From Microvelia longipes (Eukaryota > Arthropoda > Insecta > Hemiptera > Veliidae): DNA of 64,000 nt. The number at the start of each line of letters is the position of its first letter. Position 1 is the stretch's first letter. The stretch is taken from positions 28,105,717 to 28,169,716 of the forward strand of contig JACMZG010001863.1 of NCBI GenBank assembly GCA_018340805.1, written 5' to 3'. A program made the translations under genes and the position numbers. The notes below the pieces were generated by a model, which made no database searches, was not told the origin of the DNA, and saw only the letters and a list, made by a program, of their open reading frames with translations. Positions 56,205 to 64,000 of the stretch are shown in pieces.

Positions 56205-56855
56205 AAATTTTTTTGTCCTAGACGTTTCTGTGGGACACGGTAACTTTCGAACGCTTTCTTGGATTGAAATGAAACTTGGTACAAAAGTCAACCTTGTTAA
56301 TGTCCCGATTCCTACTGTTTATGAAATATGTGTGACGTCATTAACCCACAAAAATGACTCCAGACGCATTTAAAAAAAAAATCATAAATCTTTATATAGT
56401 GTTTAGATTGGGCTAAAAATTTTTACTCATACTACTACGTATGCTTCACAAACATACGAAGTTTCATTGTATTATCAGCATTAATTCCGTTTTATTAATT
56501 GACATAAATATGTTTAACAAAATTGACATGATGTAAAAAAATGGCGTATTTTTAATAATAAATTTGAAAATTTGCTTACATCGTGGCAGTATGCCAGTTG
56601 TATAAACTAGTAATTCAACGACCACTGGGCTGCGCGGGGGCCGCCTAATGCCCCCCCCCCCCCCACCTCGCCGACGCCACGTAGCAGCCGAGGCGCGTCT
56701 GCGGAGCGGCTAGCGCTAGCATATCCTCGTGAAGTCATTAATTGGATGAATGACCGCTGGGATTAAAACTGATCATTCTTGTTAGATGACGAGCGAGTTG
56801 AGGATGTATTCCAAGAGACTTTTACGAGGAAAAGTCCTCGAACCCGATTTTTCCT
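56205..56855 (+). mobile_element. 5S-like composite repeat, copy J with GC-rich insert
   Basis: After the microsatellite: CCTAGACGTTTCTGTGGGAC, TTGAAATGAAACTTGGTACA (56262), TGTGTGACGTCATTAACCCA, ATTATCAGCATTAATTCCG. Then a GC-rich patch 56630-56720 with a 14-base C run and CGAGGCGCGTCTGCGGAGCG, unlike anything else here. The 5S-like piece is AGTCATTAATTGGATGAATG, ACCGCTGGGATT (56731-56765), the box C half. The tail is shortened: GATGACGAGCGAGTTGAGGA, ACGAGGAAAAGTCCTCGAAC, CCGATTTTTCC. Confidence 0.68.
56635..56725. other. GC-rich island in AT-rich DNA
   Basis: About 90 bases with a run of Cs (56649-56662), GCGCGGGGGCCGCC before it and CACCTCGCCGACGCCACG after. Similar but shorter GC words (CGCGGGGGCAAACG) lie near 59590 in the same position relative to GCAGTATGCCAG. 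It probably belongs to a repeat family rather than a host promoter. Confidence 0.55.
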
Positions 56856-57228
56856 TTTATTTTTAATTTTGTTTATTTCTCAACTACAATAATAAATAAT
56901 AATTACTTATAAATCAGATGAAATGTTGATAATTTAGCTGCCGAAACCAGACTAATATGCCCTAAGGCCGCTCCTCCTCTTTGTTCAGTCAGTCGTGCGT
57001 ATAATTTTTTTAATTTTTATCTCAGTAACATTATTTATAATTTTGGACTGTTTTCAACACCTTTTGTTATCTTCTTTTTAAAGGTTTTTTAGTACTAAAC
57101 TCTTTTACGGCATTGTTTTAATTTCTTATAATAAATTAATTTAAAGACTGTTGTTATTTAGAATAAAAGTAATAATTTACATTGTAATAAAAGTAAGCGT
57201 TCGAAATATATACACCTTGACCTTATAC

Positions 57229-57230
57229 AC

Positions 57231-57309
<79 letters not shown>

Positions 57310-57310
57310 C
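57229..57310. repeat. (AC)n-(TA)n compound microsatellite
   Basis: AC run to about 57258 and then TA to 57308. Confidence 0.95.
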
Positions 57311-57314
57311 TTTG

Positions 57315-57500
57315 GGAGCTACGTTGATGGCAAACACACACACTTGCATACAGACAGATAACTTGAAAGTGGTGAAAACCACTTAAATGACCTTAAAACA
57401 CCTAAAACGGATAATCCAGTTGACATACCGGTTTCGGATAACTTTGCAAACACAATACTTTTCCTATACCTACGGTATAAATGAGGAAAAGTAAAAAACT
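57315..57500 (-). mobile_element. 5S-like composite repeat, copy K (best-preserved leader)
   Basis: On the minus strand: TTTTCCTCATTTATACCGTA, GGTATAGGAAAAGTATTGTG, TTTGCAAAGTTATCCGAAAC, CGGTATGTCAAC, TCATTTAAGTGGTTTTCACC, ATCTGTCTGTATGCAAGTGT. The copy runs into the microsatellite. No 5S core follows. Confidence 0.7.
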
Positions 57501-58695
57501 ACCAAAATCTGACAAAAACCGTGTGAGCCGAGTGTCATTATTTTATTTTTTCTTTTTATTTACAATCCAATAACACAATAGTTCACAATTAGTTTGAACA
57601 AGGTTCGAATAGACACAAATCAGACTGGACCAACTAAAACAATTTGTCATATTTCCTCAATAGAACAACTATTAAGATACTATAATAAATATATGTGTAT
57701 TATTATTAATAAATTCGCTTATGGCACAAATAACAATACAATTAATGATAGAATCTGATTTGAGTCAAATTTATTAAAGGCCTTTATTTACTTTTTAGTG
57801 TCATTCTTTGCCGATGTATTTACCTGTGGCAATACAGAAAACAGTGTAGGAAACAAACTCCAAAATCATTGCCTAATGCCCACTAGAAGCCGTGCACGAA
57901 TGTTATTGCGGTAAGGTCAAAGAAAAAGAAGGTCCTGAGAACCTTTTATTTCTTTCCCATATCAATAGTTAAAAGAAAATACTTTTTTATACAATTTATT
58001 ATTATAATTTATCACGCTAAAAAATTAGTGCTTTAATTACCTCTAATATAAAAACAATAAACTTTTTACTTACCTATATCCTTATTAAAATTAACGTAAT
58101 ATTTATTTTGATATCATATTTCCGAGTATTTTACATCGTCTAGACAGTCTAGAGTTTTAATGAAATGGATAAAATAATGAAACGTGTATTACAAACAAAA
58201 ACACAATACAATCACGAACTATTAAGATTTTTATTTTGGATTGTTACATTTTAATAGAAGTAAGAACTGTGGAAAATATATAATAGAGAAATAAAACAGA
58301 GGGAATGTGTTCAAATTGGTCTTGACGCGTGGTAGAAGGTCAAGGTTCGTAGATCTAGGAGAAAGATTAGGATAGTTTAAAGTATTGGATAAAGACTAAA
58401 TTAAACTTCAAAAACCAAGTCTAATGCCTAATAGATGTCTATTATCTTCTTTCGATATCTCGATTATTTACTAAGAAGATAAAATTAAAATTTTATATTA
58501 ATTTTAAATTACAATAATTGAAATCAAATAGAATGTCTATAATGCGACTTGCGGACCAATGCTAACTAGATAGTATAAGTCAAGTGATATTGTCATTATA
58601 GTATTCCACAATGGCTTACAATCACAAGTTATATTCTTAACAAAAGTAATATTCCTTGATAATGAAAAAAATAATATATTTTTAATAACAATAAA
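57501..58695. other. AT-rich stretch, nothing recognised
   Basis: About 1.2 kb with no supported feature. Confidence 0.5.
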
Positions 58696-58699
58696 ATAT

Positions 58700-58800
58700 C
58701 GTTTTAGTGTTTTGGTTTTAATGTTAAGTTTATGAAGTTGCTCGGATGACCGAAGTTGAAAAAGGAGTGGAAAAGTCAATTCGTTTGGCTCCTCGATACC
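58700..58800 (+). repeat. 'ATGAGGTTG' dispersed repeat, copy 6
   Basis: TTTATGAAGTTGCTCGGATG, ACCGAAGTTGAAAAAGGAGT, CAATTCGTTTGGCTCCTCG. Related to 30390-30490. Confidence 0.5.
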
Positions 58801-58904
58801 AAAAATATATGTACGAAAAAAAAATCATGTATCTATATATATATACATGATTTTAGATCATATAGTTTCCACGGCCGCGTAGCAACTACGGGCTGAAACC
58901 CCGT

Positions 58905-58990
58905 ATTTTTAAAATCAAATTTGTTTTTCCAATCATAGGACTTGATTTTTCACCAAAATTTTCCAAGTTGTTTGACCTATCCCAAATTTA
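58905..58990 (+). repeat. 'ATTGGATTAGCCGTTTGAGC' dispersed repeat, copy 3 (partial)
   Basis: TTTTTCCAATCATAGGACTT, GATTTTTCACCAAAATTTTC, CAAGTTGTTTGACC matches the first half of the blocks at 16238-16300 with divergence. Confidence 0.35.
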
Positions 58991-59059
58991 AAGAATGTAC
59001 TCATAAATACTTTGATACATACAGACTTTTACGATGTGTCTTTATTTACGATATATTTT

Positions 59060-59160
59060 TTACGAAGGAAATATAATCATATGAGGTTGGGTTCATGAAA
59101 AAGGCGAGAGTAAGGAGAGAGTGTTTTATTGAAAAAAGGACTCTATGATCATGAATATAT
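59060..59160 (+). repeat. 'ATGAGGTTG' dispersed repeat, copy 7
   Basis: CATATGAGGTTGGGTTCATG, AAAAAGGCGAGAGTAAGG, AAAAAAGGACTCTATGATCA, TGAATATATT, then the (TA)n tract. Same order and same microsatellite boundary as 55880-55980. Confidence 0.7.
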
Positions 59161-59162
59161 TA

Positions 59163-59222
<60 letters not shown>
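59155..59222. repeat. (TA)n microsatellite
   Basis: TA repeats with two phase slips. It is followed by TTTCGAACGCTTTTTCGAAT, as at 56245 after the other microsatellite. Confidence 0.93.
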
Positions 59223-59600
59223 TTCGAACGCTTTTTCGAATACGAATAAAACTTTGTATAAAAATCGACGCTAATATAGTTATTAAGTCTCAATGATGGC
59301 TCAGCGAAACTTCACAAAACCTTGAGATTTATCTTATCGACCTGAAGTTCAATACACATGTACAACTGTGTGTGTCCAACTCATATTTGAAATTAAATTT
59401 CAATATCAGCTTAAGTTCCGATTTTAATATTTGACATATAGAAATTTATGTACGATTTTAACTAATAATTTTGGTAATTTGCTTATATTGCGGCGGCAGT
59501 ATGCCAGCAATTTGTCGCATTAGTAGTACTGTAAGAGTACAGTACTACTAATGCTGAAGGACAACAACTTGTGACCGCGCCACAGGCTGACGCGGGGGCA
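59223..59600 (+). mobile_element. Repeat related to copy J (middle module), with hairpin
   Basis: TTCGAACGCTTTTTCGAATA, ATAAAACTTTGTATAAAAAT, and later GCGGCGGCAGTATGCCAGCA, CGCGGGGGCAAACG follow the order seen at 56245-56650. No 5S core or tail. Confidence 0.5.
59517..59554. repeat. Hairpin, 17-bp perfect stem, 4-base loop
   Basis: GCATTAGTAGTACTGTA, loop AGAG, then the exact reverse complement. Confidence 0.88.
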
Positions 59601-60390
59601 AACGATCGTCAGCCAGCTCTTAAACCACCTAGCTGCCAGAGACAGGAACCAAAGGCTTCCTGTTTTTCTATTCTGTTTCTTATTATTTGAATTGTTTTCT
59701 TTTTTCAAATCGATAAAGTATTAATTATGAAGAATAAGGGCTTTGAGAAACTTTAAATTATAAAAGAATTAGGAGAAAGAAGAATGAATACAAGAGTGAC
59801 TGATAACTTTTCCTTACAGGAAGTAAAAAAACGAAAGAATTATTCTTAGTCAAGTCATAGCCTAAGATTTATAAGCAAGGTAGGGTTTACTTGCTCACTC
59901 TGCTGAGGAAAATATTTCTCCTAAAATTTAACAGAAAGGGGCTAGAGAAGGAAATAGGAGAGATAAAGCATGCAGAAAGGTTTTTACTAGAGTTGGAAAA
60001 GATCTCTTCAAGTTTTCATTTTGATTTCCCTTCAAGGCTGTGACGGAAGTTTGGCAACAAAGTCTCTCCTATCTTTATCCCTTTTCTATAGTTAAGAAAG
60101 GACTAAAAAGAAAGTCATCTTATTAGAGTTTTCCAAGAAAAAAATTGACATTTTCTTGTGAAATCCATCGTGTGGAAAAAGTTAAAAAATAAGAGAAAAA
60201 AAGAATGAAAAGACTTGTTTGCTTTTATAGGAAACACCTTGGTTGTATCCATTCTTTTTTTTGAGTAACAAGATGAAAATAATAATAAAGGATCGTTGAA
60301 ATGTAAAAGTTGCAAATGTTTAGAATATTTTGTATAATGATTAGGTTAAATATTTTAAAGATTATGACATAAATCGTATAATTACATCCC
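59601..60390. other. AT-rich stretch, nothing recognised
   Basis: About 790 bases with no supported feature. A-rich and purine-rich patches near 59690-60260. Confidence 0.5.
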
Positions 60391-60702
60391 CACCGAAATA
60401 CTAGTGTAAATAAACCAAGTCTAGCGTAAAAGTAAGGGAGACCTTTTTTTACGCCGTCTTATCAGTCACACATTTCATTGACATTGTGATAAGCAAACAT
60501 AAAAAGCCCCGGAGATTTTAATTGTTTACTTGGCCTGTATCGTAAAGTATTGTGCTAGTTATGCACCGAGCTGCACTGCGAAATTACACGTTGCGTGTAA
60601 AAACAGAACAACCATATTATTAAATTCTTCTGCGTGCACTGCTGATAAGACCTCACTTCTTTTACGCTGGACTTGGCCTATTTACACTAGTATTTTTGGT
60701 AG
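60391..60702. mobile_element. Inverted-repeat element (about 312 bp), MITE-like
   Basis: Left end: ACCGAAATACTAGTGTAAAT, then CAAGTCTAGCGTAAAAG, AGGGAGACC, CTTATCAG. Right end, reverse-complemented: ACCAAAAATACTAGTGTAAA, then CAAGTCCAGCGTAAAAGAAG, TGAGGTCTTATCAG. Inverted repeats of about 60 bases flank a roughly 190-base centre. No target duplication is clear. Non-coding. Confidence 0.87.
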
Positions 60703-61600
60703 GTAAGGATTTCATTACATTTTTTAGTTTGCTTCTGTTTATTTTAGTTAGCTTCTGTTTAATTAATAGAGTAACTTCCATTTTTGATAGTACATATTAG
60801 GTAGAAAGCTGAAAATTCTAGGTTTTGATTATTGTTCTTGATTTACTTAATAAAGTTTCGTATGCTTACGATAGCTAGAATGGTGAGTCTGTCAGTGTGT
60901 GTCAGAACCATCTTACTTTGAGCCTTCATATCTTACAAACTAAGAATAGTAACGAGATGAAATTTTGAAGAGAGAGTCAGTTAAACATGATCTTTTACCT
61001 AAAGTTGATTATAAATTTTGTCATAATCTCAATAACCTTGGTGGGGGGGGGGGGCTCATTGCCATGGAAATTATTATTTTGTAAAAATTAAGGTAAATAT
61101 GGTATGATAATTTTAATAAATAGTTATTTAAGCAACAAGTAATAGGATATTATCTGGCAAAGTTAGGACCTTTAGGTCCTCTATTCCACCTTCAATGGCC
61201 CTTTTTTATGGAGAAAAGAGGGATAGGAATGATAAAGTTCTTGGATAAAATTAAAGACAAATAATTCATCTAACAAACCCCGTTTGAATTTATAGATGTA
61301 TTCAGAAATTAATCATTTCATTATTTGGTATGATGTGACCTTTATAATTAACAAATGTAAAATGACATAACATAGATAAATGACATAATACAGACAAATT
61401 GATAGCGTATAAATATTTAAGTCTTGGCACACGACTACAGATCAGCATAGCTTTGCCTCTAGATAGATGGACAAATCAACACTAATGAACCTATAGAAAT
61501 ATTTGTATTAGTATTCAGATATTTTAAACGATTGGCCAGTGAAAACCTAGAACCAGTGAAATTGTAGTTTTACGATTAGTATAGTTTCTACCCTGATGTT
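60703..61600. other. AT-rich stretch, nothing recognised
   Basis: Contains a 10-base G run at 61044-61053 and otherwise nothing supported. Confidence 0.5.
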
Positions 61601-61609
61601 AAAAATTCT

Positions 61610-61830
61610 GGCGCGGTAGTCCGCATGTCAAGCGAATTTCTTTTGGAATGCGTGTTTCCGAGCTTAACAATCCATTTCTTGCTTAAGGTTGCCAATAGCC
61701 GGTTTATGCTTTATAACTTGGGCAGATACTTAATTATCAAGCCCTACTTATAACTCATTTTTTTTTTAATTTTTCAAAGGAAATAGGCATAATTATTCTG
61801 TTGGTTGTATAAAATTTGGTTATGCCTCCA
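61610..61830. mobile_element. Fold-back element, GGCGCGG family, copy 5 (left arm)
   Basis: Begins GGCGCGGTAGTCCGCATGTC, continues TTTGGAATGCGTGTTTCCG, TTCTTGCTTAAGGTTGCC, CCGGTTTATGCTTTATAACT, TTTTTCAAAGGAAATAGGC. Closest to copy 1 at 2662. No right arm is visible; it runs into the 5S-like repeat. Confidence 0.75.
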
Positions 61831-61899
61831 AAATTAGCTGTGCTCTCCATTATTTGCACAAGTTTAATGCTCAGTTGGTTTTGTTTAAATGATTTCCTT

Positions 61900-62655
61900 T
61901 AAAAAATACGGAAAAATATCCGGAAAATATTTTTATAATGACATTATTCAGCAATAATAACTCAGAAATTATGAATTTCGAAAATTCATAATAAGCGGAA
62001 AAAATGTTTTGATCGATTTTAAATGTGGCACGCTTGTAGTTGTTATATATATGACCAACATATATGCTGTTTCGTCTCATTATCAGCATTAATTCAAGTT
62101 TTCTTTAAATGGCTTGTATACATTTTTTAAAATGTTGCATAAATCGGAAATTGAAAATTCGTATATCCTCGATTTCTGTTGGATCATAAAAATTAAGCAG
62201 TATTGAGCGAGATCAGTGCCTGAATAAGGACCGCTGGCTGTAAAACGAATGTGTATACTGTCTTAGGGCGAGTGAAGCGAGTCCGAAGACGTGCTGCAGT
62301 ACATTTGGTAATTTTTATATTCTAAGGACGAGAGAAGCGAGTCCGAAGACGTGCTGCAGTACATTTGGTAATTTTTATATTCTAAGGACGAGAGAAGCGA
62401 GTCCGAAGACGTGCTGCAGTACATTTGGTAATTTTTATATTCTAAGGACGAGAGAAGCGAGTCCGAAGACGTGCTGCAGTACATTTGGTAATTTTATATT
62501 CTAAGGACGAGAGAAGCGAGTCCGAAGACGTGCTGCAGTACATTTGGTAATTTTTATATTCTAAGGACGAGAGAAGCGAGTCCGAAGTAGTGAGAATAAG
62601 CTTACCAAATCCGATGTCGTGATGAAAAGTTGCGAGGTACCCCTTACCAGACTTT
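61900..62655 (+). mobile_element. 5S-like composite repeat, copy L with internal 60-bp amplification
   Basis: Middle: TTTTTATAATGACATTATTC, AAATGTGGCACGCTTGTAG, CATTATCAGCATTAATTCAA. 5S core at 62180-62240: GGATCATAAAAATTAAGCAG, TATTGAGCGAGATCAGTGCC, then TGAATAAGGACCGCTGGC. Tail starts TTAGGGCGAGTGAAGCGAGT, is expanded as a five-fold 60-base tandem repeat, and ends AAAAGTTGCGAGGTACCCCT, TACCAGACTTTTTT. It supports the element order leader-middle-5S-tail independently of copy H. Confidence 0.78.
62271..62587. repeat. 60-bp tandem array, about 5 copies
   Basis: The unit is GGACGAGAGAAGCGAGTCCG, AAGACGTGCTGCAGTACATT, TGGTAATTTTTATATTCTAA. Four units are 60 bases and one is 59. They are almost identical, so the expansion is recent. 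The minus-strand frame 62263-62484 reads a 20-residue peptide repeat only because 60 is a multiple of three. Confidence 0.95.
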
Positions 62656-63604
62656 TTTCTTTTTACTGAAAATGCTGTTTATTATCAATTTATATGAAAT
62701 TCATATTATAAAATCAGTTTCTTCATTAAATATTAATATATTAAATTAGTAAAATATATAACTTTTTCAATCGGTTCCAAGATGTATTACTAACCAAACT
62801 TACTAATGTCTTGTCAGACATTGGGTGCTGGGGCGGACTGGCCAGCTAGCCAGTGAGGACGAGTGGCAGCCCACTTTGGGTCCCTCAGCCAAATATAATC
62901 TTAAAGAAAGTACAACGAACATTAAAAAATATATATTAAATATTTTTAAGCTTATAATATATAAATATATGCAATATATTCTGTTTACATGGTATTGTGT
63001 AGTTTAAATATTTGTATTTTTCGTGTTCATTCAAATAATATAACAAGAATTATGAAGCTGTGTGCAGTTTAGATTGCAAATATTTCCTTGAAATCTTGAT
63101 TTAAACGAGTGTTTCGAAAAAACTAATGTTAAATTTATTACTTGCACTCCTACGCTGTAGATTATATCTGTAAATAAGTAGGGTTTATCAATAAAAGAAA
63201 TCTATTTCTGAGATAAAATGTCACATCTAATATAAATCTAATCATTTGTTTGTATACGTAATAATATCAAACTTAATGGGGTAATGCCGTCTAAGCGGTG
63301 CTCTCTAAGTTTAAGAGAATCTCTTTATTTAAATTCGACAGAGCCTTATTAAAATAAACAATTGTAAAAGAATATTTCGGCATGACTTCTAAGTCTTTCT
63401 CAAACTTTTCGATGATTGGATCAATTTATTTCTGTAAAACGAGCTGCTTAAATAAGATACTAAGCATGTTCGTCTTATATTAATAATCACCGAATTTAAA
63501 CTCGCTTGTCTGTAGAACTGTGCTATCCTCATGTAATACATGTATAGCAAACTAACTCTGGAGATAGTTGTTACATTTTTTTTTTATTTTTACTTTTCTT
63601 CATT
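62656..63604. other. Mostly unassigned; possible hAT-like end at 62830
   Basis: GGGCGGACTGGCCAGCTAGC, CAGTGAGGACGAG at 62831-62865 resembles the left end of the 700-bp element at 39731 (GGGCGAACTGGCCAG, GTGAGTGAGAGGGC). No matching right end found. The rest is AT-rich without features. Confidence 0.45.
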
Positions 63605-63698
63605 TTTTTGCAAACACAACACTTTTCCTATATACCTACGGTATGTAGGTTTATAGGAAAAGTATCCGTTTCATGGGTATAGGGCCTCCTAAGTTGTT

Positions 63699-63734
<36 letters not shown>

Positions 63735-63845
63735 GGTTGTATTTATTATCTGAGGACGAACCCAATGTAGGGAGGATGAGCATAGCGAATTTGATTTGAT
63801 GAGGAAAAGTTCCGAGGGTCCTTAACTCTATTTTTTTTATCAAAG
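63605..63845 (+). mobile_element. 5S-like composite repeat, copy M (leader plus tail, short)
   Basis: TTTGCAAACACAACACTTTTCC-type wording is the inverted leader (63608-63640), then ACGGTATGTAGGTTTATAGG, AAAAGTATCCG in the forward sense, so the start is a small inverted pair. A (TG)n tract at 63704-63730 is followed by the tail: ATCTGAGGACGAACCC, GGATGAGCATAGCGAATTTG, GAGGAAAAGTTCCGAGGGTC. No 5S core. Confidence 0.65.
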
Positions 63846-63921
63846 AAGTTGCAGTGTATTCCTTTTAACTGATTTTTAATTTATAAGGCCCAAACTAGAA
63901 TAATAAAAGCCAAAGCGGCCA

Positions 63922-63997
63922 AGCTGGCCATTGTTATACCTTTAAGAAGCAAATGTGGATTCCATTTGTTCCTTAAAGGCGTATGACTATGGCCAGC
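63922..63997. repeat. Fold-back hairpin at the window edge (about 76 bp)
   Basis: AGCTGGCCATTGTTATACCT, TTAAGAAGCAAATG pairs imperfectly with CATTTGTTCCTTAAAGGCGT, ATGACTATGGCCAGC with a loop of a few bases. It could continue beyond the window. Confidence 0.75.
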
Positions 63998-64000
63998 AGA

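Noticed and set aside
62263..62484. ORF encoding four 20-residue peptide repeats
   Set aside because: Explained by a 60-bp DNA tandem repeat whose length is divisible by three; it lies on the antisense strand of a non-coding repeat.

Overview
This is 64 kb of very AT-rich eukaryotic DNA with no intact protein-coding gene. The LINE remnants (jockey-like, CR1/L2-like with a PHD-finger ORF1, RTE-like, and an RNase H-bearing I-group type), the many small fold-back elements and the long (TA)n/(TG)n tracts suggest an arthropod, most probably an insect. I cannot name the species. Nearly all long open frames are decayed retrotransposon pieces, microsatellites read in frame, or minisatellites read in frame. 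The only candidate for host coding sequence is a possible 42-nt exon at 6235-6276 (+), so the window may be an intron or an intergenic block.

Layout. 0-9 kb: a 5'-truncated jockey-like LINE with a 14-bp target duplication (1205-2496, -), fold-back elements of the GGCGCGG family (2662-3176, 8230-8567), and three copies of a composite repeat, two carrying a 5S-rRNA-like core and the third only its leader and tail. 9.8-24 kb: a 360-bp (TA)n tract, long AT-rich stretches with nothing recognisable, a 34-bp minisatellite (16.7-17.0 kb), and an RNase H LINE fragment (20.2-20.9 kb). 24.1-25.7 kb: a large fold-back followed by a 71-bp minisatellite with a three-unit higher-order period. 26.7-30.3 kb: small fold-backs and microsatellites. 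30.6-35.5 kb: one nearly full-length but inactivated CR1/L2-like LINE on the minus strand, with ORF1 (PHD finger, coiled coil) and ORF2 (endonuclease, reverse transcriptase). 37.7-38.7 kb: an RTE-like LINE tail with a 16-bp target duplication. 39.7-40.4 kb: a 700-bp hAT-like non-autonomous element. 42.7-47.3 kb: a fold-back, then two head-to-tail copies of a ~2.0-2.3 kb unit, each ending in an array of ~52-bp repeats built on GCGAGCGAAGCGAGC. 49-64 kb: more fold-backs, microsatellites and the densest cluster of 5S-like composite repeats, one with an internal five-fold 60-bp amplification (62.3-62.6 kb).

The most interesting signals are (a) the dispersed composite element with an internal 5S rRNA-like Pol III control region and a conserved 3' end, and (b) the duplicated 43-47 kb unit, whose arrays share the GAGCGAAGCGAG word with that 5S-like family although the rest of the two elements looks unrelated. 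All coordinates were read by eye. Repeat boundaries without a target duplication are good only to tens of bases.
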